This document shows positions 1-10,766 of a DNA stretch of 64,000 nt, piece by piece. The position numbers and the translations under genes are program-made. The stretch's first letter is position 1. Every line of letters begins with the position of its first letter. The notes under the pieces are model-generated. The model was not told the DNA's origin and made no database searches. It worked only from the letters and a program-made list of their open reading frames with translations. This DNA comes from Planctomycetota bacterium. Its GTDB lineage: Bacteria; Planctomycetota; UBA8742; UBA2392. The stretch is taken from NCBI GenBank assembly GCA_027493625.1, contig JAOSKM010000001.1, positions 1,393,489 through 1,457,488 on the forward strand. Reading direction: 5' to 3'.

Positions 1-156
1 GCGGATTTCCGTGGGCAAGGTCATGGCGTGACTCTAGCAAGCTCAAGTCTGGAATGCCGCACGGCCCATGACACAATGACGGCGCGTATTCCCCTTCGAC
101 GGCTTGGGATCTTGACGGAACGCGGTGCGACCGCGCCTGCTGCAATTGGGAATGCC

Positions 157-3093
157 ATGAAAACGACCTGCATCCTGCTGCTTACGGTCCTGGCGGCTTT
201 GGTCCTGGGCGCCTGCGGAGGCGGCGGCGCCCCGCCCGGCGGGGGCAGCGCGCCCGCGCCCGTGGTGGTGGCAGTCAGCCCCAAGGCGCTGAACCTGCAG
301 CTTGGATTGCAGCAGCAGTTCACGGCCAGCACCAGCGACGGCCTGGGCGTCACCTGGAGCCTTTCGCCACCCAGCGCCTTCTACGGCACCATCGACGGCA
401 CCGGCCTGTACACCGCGCCGACCGTGATGCCGGGCAATCCCACGGTGACCATCACGGCCACCAGCACAAGCGACCCCACGAAATTCGACACCGCGTCGCT
501 GACGCTGCAGCCGGGGCAGGTGTTCGGCACGTTCCCGGTGAGGTTCGACGTCAGGACGCGCGGCGGCTGGCAGAACATGATCGCGCCGGTCACGGCGGGC
601 ATCCCGCTGCCGAAGAACCTGCACAGCAACGAGAACACCCTGGCGCTTCAGACCCAGGGCGGTGCGGCCGTGCCCGCGCAGTTCCGCGTCACCTCTCGCT
701 GGCCGGGCGGCACGATCCGCTGGGTGCTGGTCGATTTCATGGCGGATCTGTCCGGCACCGGCGGCGTGGGCAAGTACCAGCTCAACAGCGGCGGCACGGG
801 CAGCGCCACCGGCACCAACCTCAGCGTCAACAACGGCGCGTCCAGCGTGGTGGTGAACACCGGGATGCTCGAGTTCACGGTCAACAAGAACAGCTTCCGG
901 CTGTTTGACAGCGTCCGGATCGACCGCGACCTGGCCGGCGCCTGGGACGAATGCCTGGACACCGCGAACATGCAGGGCGTGGTGGTCAGCGCTGCCGGCA
1001 CCGATTACCTGATGGACCAGGTCGCCCCCAGCGTCGAGGTCGAGGAATCCGGGCCGATCCGCGCCACCATCGTGGTCAAGGGCGTGCATCGCAGCACGCT
1101 GGCCGTCGACAACCTGGACTACCTGGTGCGCATCACGGCCTGGAACGACCTGCCGTTCATCGACGTGCAGTACAGTTTCAAGAACATGGAAGGGCACGGC
1201 ATAGCGGCCGCCACGCCCGGCGCCGCGGCGGCGCAACTGGCGGCATACCAGGTGGTGGACGCGATCAACCTGGACCTGCCGCTGGACTTCAACGGCGTGA
1301 ACCCGTCCGCGCGCATCGCCGGCAATCCCGGCGACCACGTGGGCAGCGGCCTGACCGCCGGCCAGTACGTCTCTCTGTACCAGGACTACACCGGGGCCCA
1401 TGACCCGGCGGACCCGGAGAACCCCCAGCCCGCGGGTTACAACGTCGGCACCGGCGACGGCAGCTCCGACCCGCTGACCAACGTCTGGCCCACCCAGGAC
1501 GACACGCACATCGGCTACACCTTCGACAGCAGCGGCACCACCAGCAGCTTCGCCACCCACGCACCGGGCTGGATCCAGATGGCGGCCGGCAGCTTGCGCG
1601 TGACCGCCGCGCTGCAGGACTTCTGGCAGCTCTATCCCAAGGAGCTGCGCGCGCAGGGCGACGGGCTGCTGCGCGTCGGGATCTGGCCCGACGCCGCGGC
1701 GCCGCTCGAGGTGTTTGCCGGCGCGATGAGAAGCCACCGGCTGCTGTTCAGCTTCGAGCGCGCCGGGAGCATCTACGCCCCGAGCGCGCAGCTGTACTGG
1801 AACATGCTGAACGACCCGCCGCGCGGAATCTGCGACCCGCGCCACTACGCGGCCACCCGCGCCTTCGGCGAGATCGCCTGGACAAACGCCACGCTCAGCG
1901 ACACCACGGGGTTCCGCACCGCCAGCAAGGCCTTCGCGCAGAACTACATGAGCGAGGTGATCGCCCACATGGGCGACATCCTCAATGACCGCAGCGACGG
2001 CAACGGCGGCGCCGCCGGCCACCAGTACGGCATGTGGCACTACGGCGACAGCAAACACGACGACCCGGTAGAGGGCTGGGAAAACCACGACTGGGAAATC
2101 CCCCGCGCCGCACTGCAGTGGTTCGCCATGAGCGGCAACATCGAACTGCTGAACCTGGCCGAGGTCACCACCCGTCACTTCCGCGACGTGGTGGTGCAGC
2201 ATTCCGACATCGGCCTGCGCTTTGACTACACCGAAGCCGGCAACCCGGCCGTCAGCGGCGGAAAGGCCAGCCAGCTCGGCAAGACGCGCTACTTCGCGAA
2301 CAACAAGCAGCACGACCTGGGCAATTACCACCTGGGCGAGAACCACCTCGACGTGTTCAAGGGCGCCTTCCTGGCCGAGCACTGGCTGCTGACCGGCGAC
2401 GCGCTGAGCCTCGACGTTCTGAAGGAAAACTACACGTACCTGCGCGGCACCTGGAAGCGCTTCTTTGACTCCGCCAACGGCGGCGTGGATTCCACCATGA
2501 CCTGCCCCACCACCTGGCTCAGCAACGCGCTGTACGTCGCGACAGCCTACGAGGTCGCCAATGGGCTCAATGACGGCGGCGCGGCGGCCATGACCGGCTA
2601 TGTGCTGACGACCGTTCGCACGCGCCAGAGCACGCCCACGACGCGCGACCCCACCGGAAACGGCTTCGCGGACAGCAACGGCGATTTCAAGGCGTGGGAG
2701 GTCGGGCACCTGATGGAGGCGCTCGAGTACACGCGCTGGCACCGCGACGACAGCAACTGCGACCTGAACATCGAGAACGGCATGAACTGGCTGCTGGGCA
2801 CCAACGCGCAGGTGTACCTGGGCTACCTGGCGACCCCGCAGTACGGCGCGTTCGCGGAAACGCCCGGCGGCGTGACGGACTACGGCGGCCCGAACCTGAT
2901 GATCGGCGCGGGCTACGTCGGCGCCTGGCGCAGCACCAGCAACGCAAACTGGCAGACCGCGGCGGACAACCTGCTCAGCGTGCAGACCCAGAACATCCTG
3001 AACGGTGTGATCGGCGACGACGCCATGCGGCAGCGCAGCTTCGCGCAATTCTTCCGCGCGGGTCCGATGCTGCTGGCGACGGTGAAGCAGTAG
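157..3093 (+). CDS. Exported lipoprotein, exo-rhamnogalacturonan-lyase-like (PcRGLX/YetA-like)
   Basis: The chosen start (ATG at 157) opens a lipoprotein signal peptide with a hydrophobic stretch and a lipobox ending L-G-A-C, followed by a Gly/Pro-rich tether. An in-frame start at 28 would place 43 residues before the signal and is unlikely. Mature residues to about 115 look like a bacterial Ig-like (BIG) domain. Next comes a region resembling the RIFT-barrel of PcRGLX/YetA-like proteins (FDVRTRGGWQN, then GGTIRWVLVDF), and then a long aromatic-rich part that looks like an alpha/alpha toroid. Known family members (polysaccharide lyase family 26) degrade rhamnogalacturonan. Function here is inferred from that resemblance; the substrate is unknown. 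It would sit on a membrane facing the periplasm or the outside. It stands alone, followed 155 bp later by a kinase gene. Confidence 0.6.
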   Translation: MKTTCILLLTVLAALVLGACGGGGAPPGGGSAPAPVVVAVSPKALNLQLGLQQQFTASTSDGLGVTWSLSPPSAFYGTIDGTGLYTAPTVMPGNPTVTITATSTSDPTKFDTASLTLQPGQVFGTFPVRFDVRTRGGWQNMIAPVTAGIPLPKNLHSNENTLALQTQGGAAVPAQFRVTSRWPGGTIRWVLVDFMADLSGTGGVGKYQLNSGGTGSATGTNLSVNNGASSVVVNTGMLEFTVNKNSFRLFDSVRIDRDLAGAWDECLDTANMQGVVVSAAGTDYLMDQVAPSVEVEESGPIRATIVVKGVHRSTLAVDNLDYLVRITAWNDLPFIDVQYSFKNMEGHGIAAATPGAAAAQLAAYQVVDAINLDLPLDFNGVNPSARIAGNPGDHVGSGLTAGQYVSLYQDYTGAHDPADPENPQPAGYNVGTGDGSSDPLTNVWPTQDDTHIGYTFDSSGTTSSFATHAPGWIQMAAGSLRVTAALQDFWQLYPKELRAQGDGLLRVGIWPDAAAPLEVFAGAMRSHRLLFSFERAGSIYAPSAQLYWNMLNDPPRGICDPRHYAATRAFGEIAWTNATLSDTTGFRTASKAFAQNYMSEVIAHMGDILNDRSDGNGGAAGHQYGMWHYGDSKHDDPVEGWENHDWEIPRAALQWFAMSGNIELLNLAEVTTRHFRDVVVQHSDIGLRFDYTEAGNPAVSGGKASQLGKTRYFANNKQHDLGNYHLGENHLDVFKGAFLAEHWLLTGDALSLDVLKENYTYLRGTWKRFFDSANGGVDSTMTCPTTWLSNALYVATAYEVANGLNDGGAAAMTGYVLTTVRTRQSTPTTRDPTGNGFADSNGDFKAWEVGHLMEALEYTRWHRDDSNCDLNIENGMNWLLGTNAQVYLGYLATPQYGAFAETPGGVTDYGGPNLMIGAGYVGAWRSTSNANWQTAADNLLSVQTQNILNGVIGDDAMRQRSFAQFFRAGPMLLATVKQ

Positions 3094-3247
3094 CCGCCAT
3101 GATTTTGCGCACGGGCAGGCGGCCTTGAGATCGCGTTTCGCGTGACTTCAGTCGGCGAAAACGCGACTGCTGCACCCCTCGACGACCGCCCGCAATTAGG
3201 GCAAAATAAGCCTTTCGCGTGCGTTCCGTGCGTTTTCGGAGTGTTAG

Positions 3248-5739
3248 ATGGCAGCACCTCCCACCCCAGAGCAGAAGTCGTTGGTCGGCTACACCATCGG
3301 CAAATGCAAGCTGCTGCGAATCTGCGGGCGGGGCGCGATGGGCACCGTCTACAAGGGCATGCACAGCGGCCTGGACATCGAGGTCGCGGTCAAGATCCTG
3401 CCGCCGCACCTGGCCAACAACTCCAACCTGGTTGAACGCTTCATGCGCGAGGCCAAGCTGGCGGCGCGGCTCAACCACGCCAACACCGTGCGCGTTTACG
3501 ACGTCGGTGAAGAGTCCGGCTACAACTACCTGGTGATGGAGTACATCGAGGGCGCCGACGCCCTCGAGCTGGTGAAGCGCCACGGCCCGCAGAAGGCCTC
3601 GGTGGTGGCCGACATCGGCGCCGGCGCGGCGCGCGCCCTTGAGCACGCGCACACCAACAACGTGATCCACCGCGACATCAAGCCCGCCAACCTGATGCTT
3701 CCCAGCACCGGCGGCGTGAAAGTGGCCGACTTCGGCCTGGCGCGCGCGCTTTCCAGCGAGAGCGGCCTGACCATGACCGGCGCGATCATGGGCACGCCGG
3801 ACTACATGGCGCCGGAGCAGGCACAGGGCGAGTCCGTCGGCCCGCTGGCGGACATCTACAGCCTGGGCGCCACGCTGTTCCACCTGTTCGTGGGCCGTCC
3901 GCCCTTCTCGGGCGCTACGCCGATGGCGGTGGCGCTGCAACACGTGACAAACCGGGTGGTGGTGCCCGAAGAAATGGTGAAGGATGAGGCTTCGCAACAA
4001 CTCACGCGCATCATCCATGAGCTGACCCAGAAGGACCCCCGCAAGCGCCCCGACAGCCTGGACCAGATCGCGCGCCGCCTGCAGCAGGTCGCGCGCACCA
4101 ACCGCCAGACCCAGAAGCTGCTGTCGGAAGGCGCCACGCTGTACGCCAGCGCCGGCGTGACGCTCGACGCAGAGGCGATCAACAAGGCCAAGGAAGAAGA
4201 GGCCGCGGTCGCGCTCGACAAGGGGCGCGTGCAGTCGCCGCACCTGGAAAAGCTGCGCCAGGCCGCGGAGAAGGCGCGCTCCGGCATGCACGCCGCGCTG
4301 CCCGACCCGACTCCCGCGCCTCCGCGCCCGGTGCCGTCGGAGATGGCCGAGCTGACCAGCGACATGGTACGCGAAGCGCGCGCCAAGGCACGCCGCTCCT
4401 CGGGCCAGATCAAAGCGCTGCCGCCCGACATCGAGCGCGGCACGCGGCGCATCTCCAGCCCCGCCATGTCGCCGCACCGCGACCAGCGCCCCGCCAGCAG
4501 CAGTTCTTCGCGCCGCAGCCGCATCGTGCAGAACCCGGAGAGCGACGACCAGGCCTGGCAGAGCTATGCCGCCAAGTCGTTCCCCACCTTCGAGCGCGAG
4601 TCGATCATGGGCGGCACAGCCCAGGAGGAGCTCGCGGCCGAGACGGGCTCCGGCATCCGCACCGGCTCATCCACGGCGCTGGGGGCGTCCAGCATCGGAT
4701 ACGGCGCTCCGGCGTCCGGGCCGAACCTGGACACTTGGCAGCCGCCTCGCAGGAAGAAATCCGGCGGGGCGGTCAGCCTGCTGGTGGCCATCGCCATCAT
4801 CGCCGGCGTCGCCGTGGGAATCTGGTACTTCCTTTTGCGCGACCCCACCGGCGGGCCGAGCCCCAACCAGGGGCCGCGCATCGCGGGCCTCACGGTCAGC
4901 AAGTTCGCCGCCTACAACCGGGGCGTGGGCGTCACCGCCATCGCCGCCCAGCGCGGCGGCGTGGGTTTCTACACCGGCGGCGAAAACGGCGAAGTGCACC
5001 GCTGGATACCCGGAAAAACAAGCCCGAGGCGAGCCGCAAACTCGGCAACGGCGCCGTCACCTCGATGGCCGTGCGCTCCGACGGGCAGCGCCTGCTGGTC
5101 GGCACCGCCGACGGCGTGGTGATGGCCCTGGAAACCGAGTCGCTGCAGGTGATGAGCGGCCAGGAGCTGCGCGTGGAAGGGCGCGTCTCCGCCATCCTGC
5201 CGATCGGCATCTCGCACCTGGTGGTAGGTGACAGCCAGGGCCGCCTCTCGATCAAGGACGGCACCCGGCGTGTGCTGCTGGGCCAGCCCGGGCAACCCGT
5301 CGCAGGCATGGTTTACCGCAACGGCGAAATCTGGGCCGTCGCGGGTACCACCGTCGGCGTCTTCCGCATCGAGGACGAAGAGCTGTCCGAAGTCTCGATC
5401 TACCCCAACCTGCCCGCCGAAGCGTACGACATGGTAGTGACCCAGCACGGCGTGTTCGCGGTGATCGGCGACAAGCTGCAGCAACTCACGCCGCAGGGCG
5501 TGGTCGAAGGCGGCGTCGACGTCAAATTCCACCTGGTCGGCTACACCTGGGACGAAAAGTACCTGGTCGCCACCACCGCCAACGGCGTGGTGCTGCTGAA
5601 CCCTGAAAACCTGGAAGTAGTGGCCACCGCGGCGCTGGATCGCCAGGACACGGTGCTCTCGATCGGCACGTCGACGCAGCCGGGCCGTTTCTACCTGGGT
5701 ACGCGCTCAGGCGAGCTGTACCAGTGCAGCTTCAACTAG
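3248..5739 (+). CDS. Membrane Ser/Thr protein kinase with C-terminal beta-propeller (frameshifted)
   Basis: The N-terminal Hanks-type kinase domain is complete: glycine loop GRGAMG (27-32), VAVK lysine 49, HRDIKPAN (141-148), DFG (161-163) and an APE motif. A low-complexity Ser/Pro/Arg linker follows, then one membrane span (about residues 511-533) and an extracytoplasmic WD40/PQQ-like propeller. The frame breaks at about 5004: frame 2 reads HRWIPGK and stops at 5122, while frame 1 continues as DTRKNKPEASRK to 5739. One extra G in the GG at 5004-5005 restores a typical HRWDT propeller blade end, so I annotate one gene. A GGAG lies just upstream of the ATG. The 3' end overlaps the convergent lgt by 8 bp. 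The domain order (cytoplasmic kinase, outside sensor) suggests signal reception through the propeller. Confidence 0.85.
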
Positions 5740-6922
5740 CGGTCTTCTCTTCGGGCTTGGCGGGCTCTTCCTTCTTCTTGCGAAGCCCCAGCACTTCCGG
5801 CAGGTCCCGCAGGCTTTCACGCAGGAAGCCTTTACGGCGGTCGTCGGCGCTGTACTCCTGGCCGGTGAACGGCTTGAAGTGAATCGCCAGCACCCACGCC
5901 AGGCCGATCACGAAAATCACCACTGACAGGAATTGCCCCATCGTCATTCCCACCGAAGCCAGGAACGCGGCCGTGCCGCCCACCTGCTCGGCCTGTGCGG
6001 GGTCCACCTGCGCGTCGGGCTGGCGGATCAGCTCGGCGGGGATACGGAAGATCGCGTACAGCATCAGGAATGCGCCGCCCAGTTGTCCCGGGCGTTTCAA
6101 CCAGCGCCGCAGCAGCCAGATCGCCAGCAGCACCAGCACGCCCTCGAAGGCGAACTGCACCACCTGGCTGGGCCAGCGGCCGGGGAAGAACTGGCTTACC
6201 TGCTCCCAGATCTCGGGCTTCACGGGCAGCGGCTGCAGGGCCGTGCCGGGGATGCTTGTCGCGTCCGGGTTGGCCGCCTGGTAGTCGGCGATCAGAGCAT
6301 TGTGCAGCTTCTGCGCGGCCAGCGTGTCGTTGTGGTCGGTGGGAAACTTCATCGCGTACCAGGGCAGCTTGTCCGGGTCGTAGATCGGGTTGCCGGCGTC
6401 GTCGGTGAAGGCGCGGCCGTAAAGCTCGCCGTTGATGAAGTTGCCGACCCGCACGCAGGCCACGCCGAAGGGCACGATGTGCACGGCGCCGTCGATGATG
6501 TTCCAGAAGCTCTGGCGCTTGACGTAGGCGTAGATCAGCACGGCGATGCCGACGCCGAACACGCCGCCATGGAAGGACATGCCGCCCTCCCACACCTTGA
6601 ACACCATCTCGAAGCGCTCACCGACGCTCAGGCCGCCCTTGCCCAGGAACAGCCTGTCGAACTGGTAGAACAGCAGGTAACCCAGGCGACCGCCCAGAAA
6701 CGTGCCCAGCACGCCGACCACGATGATGTTGGTGACGTCCTCTGCCTTGATGCGCAGGTAGCCGGTCTTCTGCAGCCAGCGGAACACGAAGTAGCCGAAC
6801 ACAAAGGCGAACACGTACATCAGGCCGTACCAGCGCAGGGCCAGCACGGGCTCTCCGGCGGCGTTCTTCCAGAGGCTGAAGATCACCGGGGCGATGTTGG
6901 GATGTTGCAGGATACCGAGCAC
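5732..6922 (-). CDS. lgt: Prolipoprotein diacylglyceryl transferase
   Basis: Lgt moves diacylglycerol from phosphatidylglycerol to the lipobox cysteine of prolipoproteins in the cytoplasmic membrane. The family signature R-V-G-N-F-I-N-G-E-L-Y-G-R is intact, as are the GGRLGY and SFHGG segments and the late PAELIRQPDAQ motif, within several membrane spans. At 396 residues it is longer than the usual 270-300. The extra length is a roughly 70-residue loop after the signature and a charged Lys/Glu-rich C-terminal tail. The start is a GTG preceded by AGGA about 7 nt upstream. The neighbouring lipobox protein at 157 is a plausible client. It is convergent with the kinase and divergent from the flavoprotein gene. 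Confidence 0.93.
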   Translation of the reverse strand: MLGILQHPNIAPVIFSLWKNAAGEPVLALRWYGLMYVFAFVFGYFVFRWLQKTGYLRIKAEDVTNIIVVGVLGTFLGGRLGYLLFYQFDRLFLGKGGLSVGERFEMVFKVWEGGMSFHGGVFGVGIAVLIYAYVKRQSFWNIIDGAVHIVPFGVACVRVGNFINGELYGRAFTDDAGNPIYDPDKLPWYAMKFPTDHNDTLAAQKLHNALIADYQAANPDATSIPGTALQPLPVKPEIWEQVSQFFPGRWPSQVVQFAFEGVLVLLAIWLLRRWLKRPGQLGGAFLMLYAIFRIPAELIRQPDAQVDPAQAEQVGGTAAFLASVGMTMGQFLSVVIFVIGLAWVLAIHFKPFTGQEYSADDRRKGFLRESLRDLPEVLGLRKKKEEPAKPEEKTAS

Positions 6923-7046
6923 GCTTGATCCTGGTCACGACTCGAAAGGGCGGCACTTTAGTGTACGGTTTTGCGCGCGCCACCCCCCAAACGGAAAGGC
7001 ATCCGCCCGCTTGCGGCGGCGCGCCGGGCGCTACACAATCCGCGCC

Positions 7047-8288
7047 ATGACGAACAACCTTGGTACCTTCGACGTGGCGATCGTGGGCGGCGGTCCCGGC
7101 GGCAGCACGCTGGCGGCGCTTCTACGCAAACAGGGACGCAGCGTGTGCATCGTGGAGCGCGACAGCTTCCCGCGCTTCCGCATCGGTGAATCGCTGCTGC
7201 CCTTCAGCATGGACACCTTCCGCGAAACCGGCGTGCTCGAGAAAATCCGCCAGGCCGGCTTCCTGGTCAAAAACGGCGCCCGCTTCGTGGTGGATGAAAC
7301 CCTCGAGGAAGAGTGCTTCTGGTTCAAGAACGGGCTGGACACCGAGCACCCCTTCGCCTTCCAGGTGCAGCGCGCCCCCTTTGACAAGCTGCTGCTCGAC
7401 CACGCCGTTGAACTCGGCGCGAAGCTGTTTCAGCCCCTGGCCGCCACCGGTTTCCGCAACGAGGGCGACTACGCCGTGCTCGAGACCGCACAGGGCGAAA
7501 TCAGCGCCCAGGTGGTGTGCGACGTTTCAGGCCGCTGGACCTTCATGAGCAGCCGCCAGAAGCAGCGCAAGATCCACCCCTCGCACCGCAAGGTCACGGT
7601 GTTCGGCCACTTCCGCAACGTGGTGCGCGACGAGGAAGACGAAAGCAACATCATCATCGCGCGCTTCGGCGACACCAGGATGGGCTGGTTCTGGCTGATC
7701 CCGTTCGCGGACGGCACCACCAGCGTGGGCGTGGTGGCGGACGGCGAGTACTTCCGGCAGAAGGGCCAGTCGCCCGAACAGTTCTTCAAGGAAAGCATCG
7801 AGGTCAGCCGCTCGTTCAAGCCGCGCATGGAAAAGGCTGAGCTGATCGGGGAGCTGCGCAGCGAGGCCGACTTCAGCTACACCAGCGAACGCCATGTGGC
7901 GGACCGGCTGATCAAGGTGGGCGACGCGGGGGCGTTCATCGACCCGGTATTCAGCTCAGGCGTGTTCCTGAGCGTGAAGGCAGCCGAGATGGCGGCCGGC
8001 GTGATAAGGCAAGCGTTCGCAAGCGGCGACTTCAGTGAGAAGTCGTTTGCGGCGTACGAGGAGAAGGTGCGCCAGGGCACCAAGGTGTTCTGGGCGTTCA
8101 TCGACGCCTTCTACAACAAGGATTTCCTGAAGCAGATGGTGACAAGCCGCCGCCGGCAACTGTTGCAGCGCAGCATCACCAGTCTGCTCGCGGGCGACAT
8201 CTACAACGACCGCAACATGCTGATCGCCTACCTGACCGGCAAGGAAGGCGCTTACGCCGACAAGGAACTGCAGGCCCTGATGGGCTGA
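7047..8288 (+). CDS. FAD-dependent oxidoreductase, tryptophan-halogenase superfamily
   Basis: The N-terminus has the FAD-binding motif V-G-G-G-P-G-G-S and the family phrase FRIGESLLPFS. Mid-protein GWFWLIP fits the W-x-W-x-I-P motif associated with flavin-dependent halogenases. A second FAD contact, GDAGAFIDPVFSSGV, is near residue 290. Length is 413 residues. Halogenases use FADH2 and O2 to chlorinate or brominate aromatic substrates, but geranylgeranyl-reductase-like enzymes of the same superfamily share most of these motifs, so halogenation is an inference. I chose the ATG at 7047 because the Rossmann fold begins about 10 residues later; a frame open from 6894 would overlap the lgt start. 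No Shine-Dalgarno sequence is visible and no biosynthetic partners are adjacent. Confidence 0.75.
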   Translation: MTNNLGTFDVAIVGGGPGGSTLAALLRKQGRSVCIVERDSFPRFRIGESLLPFSMDTFRETGVLEKIRQAGFLVKNGARFVVDETLEEECFWFKNGLDTEHPFAFQVQRAPFDKLLLDHAVELGAKLFQPLAATGFRNEGDYAVLETAQGEISAQVVCDVSGRWTFMSSRQKQRKIHPSHRKVTVFGHFRNVVRDEEDESNIIIARFGDTRMGWFWLIPFADGTTSVGVVADGEYFRQKGQSPEQFFKESIEVSRSFKPRMEKAELIGELRSEADFSYTSERHVADRLIKVGDAGAFIDPVFSSGVFLSVKAAEMAAGVIRQAFASGDFSEKSFAAYEEKVRQGTKVFWAFIDAFYNKDFLKQMVTSRRRQLLQRSITSLLAGDIYNDRNMLIAYLTGKEGAYADKELQALMG

Positions 8289-8315
8289 TGCAGGTCTCGG
8301 CAACTGAAATTGTGG

Positions 8316-8411
8316 GTGGGCCCGACAATCCTGTCGGACCGGCCGAGCGGAGCGAAGCCGAGGTTGTCGCGCCAGAATCGGCGCAACCGCCGACAAGATT
8401 GTCGGCGCCAC
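8316..8411. repeat. 96-bp palindromic intergenic element, copy 1
   Basis: The ends are inverted repeats: GTGGGCCCGACAATC on the left pairs with GATTGTCGGCGCCAC on the right. The middle carries GAGCGGAGCGAAGCCG and GAATCGGCGC. A second copy with high identity lies at 35451-35545, and a half-copy (GCGACAGGATTGTCGGC) near 21040-21057. All lie between genes, immediately after stop codons or between convergent genes. The unit is too short to encode a protein. Confidence 0.75.
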
Positions 8412-8463
8412 CCGCCCCCCGTTTTCCCGCACGCAACGCCACGGCCATGCCGTGGCGTTTGTG

Positions 8464-8509
8464 ATGTCCGAAAACACACACGCCCGGCACGGGGCCGGGC
8501 GAGGTGGGC
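8464..8509 (+). repeat. Direct repeat with GC hairpin, copy 1
   Basis: It begins ATGTCCGAAAA, continues through CACACACGCCCGGCACG and ends GCGAGGTGGGC. Inside is a GCCCGGC/GCCGGGC stem with a four-base loop. It is repeated almost exactly at 8599-8646. Confidence 0.8.
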
Positions 8510-8598
8510 ATCGTGGCAGTCCAGTGGACTGCCACGAAAGCGGAGCTTTGCGGAGCGGCACTGACGCAGCGCAGCGGAGTCAGAACGCAACGGATTGA

Positions 8599-8646
8599 AT
8601 GTCCGAAAAACCACACACGCCCGGCACGGGGCCGGGCGAGGTGGGC
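8599..8646 (+). repeat. Direct repeat with GC hairpin, copy 2
   Basis: This is a near-identical copy of the element at 8464-8509, with two extra bases in the A/C-rich part. The spacing between copies is 135 bp, and the interval holds another hairpin. Confidence 0.8.
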
Positions 8647-8834
8647 GTAGAAAACGGCTTGGGGGCCGGTCTTCCGATAACTATCTATGCAACCCCCATG
8701 CCAATCAGAAACTATCGTAAGCTAAAGTATTATAATGACTTACACGAATTGTTGAAAACCCTGCCAATCTGCATTGTGAGTATTTATTGCACAGCGGCAA
8801 AATCTTACGCTTCCCGAGTTACCACACCGGGAGC

Positions 8835-9539
8835 CTACATCCCGTGTTTCAGGCAGATGTACAGGTTGGCCTTGGCCTCCTGCATCAGCCGCAGCAGTTC
8901 GGGGTGCTGGGGCGCCAGCTTCAGCGCCGCGTCCAGCTTGTCCCGCGCGTCACGCAGCAGGTTGGCGGCCTCGCGGATCTTGCGCGAGCCCTGCACGCCC
9001 TCTTCGCCGGGGCGTCGGAAGGTGTTCATGCCTTCTTTCAGCAGCCGGGTGCCGTCGCGCAGGCTGACCAGCGCGTCGTCGGCACGTTTGCGCGCCTCGT
9101 TCGGCAGGTCGTCGAGGTTGACGTCCTCCTGCAGCGAGCTCTCCCGGCGCTCGGGCTCGGCGACTTCGTCGCTGGCGGGCTGCGGCGGCAGGTCCGTGGG
9201 CGGCGCGCTGGGCCGGGGCGGTTTCTTGGCCAGGGCGACGTCCCAGCGCCGGTCGTAGTCCAGCTCGTCCAGCGGGCTCAGCGGCACATGGTTGACGGCA
9301 ACGCCCGTGAACTCGGAGCGCCCGAACGCCGACTCCAGCGACAACGGCTTGGCCAGCGGAGACTTGCCCAGCTCAGGCGGCTTGGCGGTGTTCAGCAGGA
9401 TCGGCGAGGCGCTCGCCTGCTGCTCGGTGGGCTGCTCGGCCACTTCGCGCGTGGCGATCGCGCCCTTCACGGCCAGCACGCCGCCCACGCCGATGCCGGC
9501 GAAGATCAACCCGTTGCGGATCCAGCCGATTGCGCTCAT
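8835..9539 (-). CDS. Hypothetical membrane-anchored helical protein (downstream of tgt)
   Basis: I do not recognise this 234-residue protein. It has an N-terminal membrane span (about residues 7-27), a long Pro/Glu/Ala-rich low-complexity middle, and a C-terminal helical part (about 145-230) with regularly spaced Ala/Leu/Arg that resembles a TPR-like or coiled-coil bundle. The start ATG is separated from the tgt stop by one base, so the two are almost certainly co-transcribed. A small single-pass protein after tgt could be an envelope or assembly factor, but nothing here ties it to queuosine. Confidence 0.65.
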   Translation of the reverse strand: MSAIGWIRNGLIFAGIGVGGVLAVKGAIATREVAEQPTEQQASASPILLNTAKPPELGKSPLAKPLSLESAFGRSEFTGVAVNHVPLSPLDELDYDRRWDVALAKKPPRPSAPPTDLPPQPASDEVAEPERRESSLQEDVNLDDLPNEARKRADDALVSLRDGTRLLKEGMNTFRRPGEEGVQGSRKIREAANLLRDARDKLDAALKLAPQHPELLRLMQEAKANLYICLKHGM

Positions 9540-9540
9540 G

Positions 9541-10766
<1,226 letters not shown>

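Larger units (their letters stand above)
8289..8834. other. Gene-free region with repeats and an AT-rich patch
   Basis: No convincing gene lies here. The first half holds a 96-bp palindromic element (8316-8411), a GTGGCAGT/ACTGCCAC hairpin near 8514-8537 and two copies of a 46-48-bp direct repeat (8464-8509 and 8599-8646). From about 8660 to 8830 base composition shifts to AT-rich, very unlike the surroundings, and includes a perfect TATAAT near 8729-8740 that does not precede any visible gene on that strand. On the minus strand, just beyond the stop of the next gene, there is a weak CCCG/CGGG hairpin. Confidence 0.6.

Noticed and set aside
43..3048. Very long minus-strand open frame opposite the first gene
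   Set aside because: In GC-rich DNA the opposite strand of a real gene often stays open. The protein is Val/Ala/Arg/His-rich without domains, while the plus strand has a lipobox and recognisable domains.
5732..5739. Overlap of kinase and lgt stop regions as a special control element
   Set aside because: An 8-bp tail-to-tail overlap of convergent genes is common in dense genomes.
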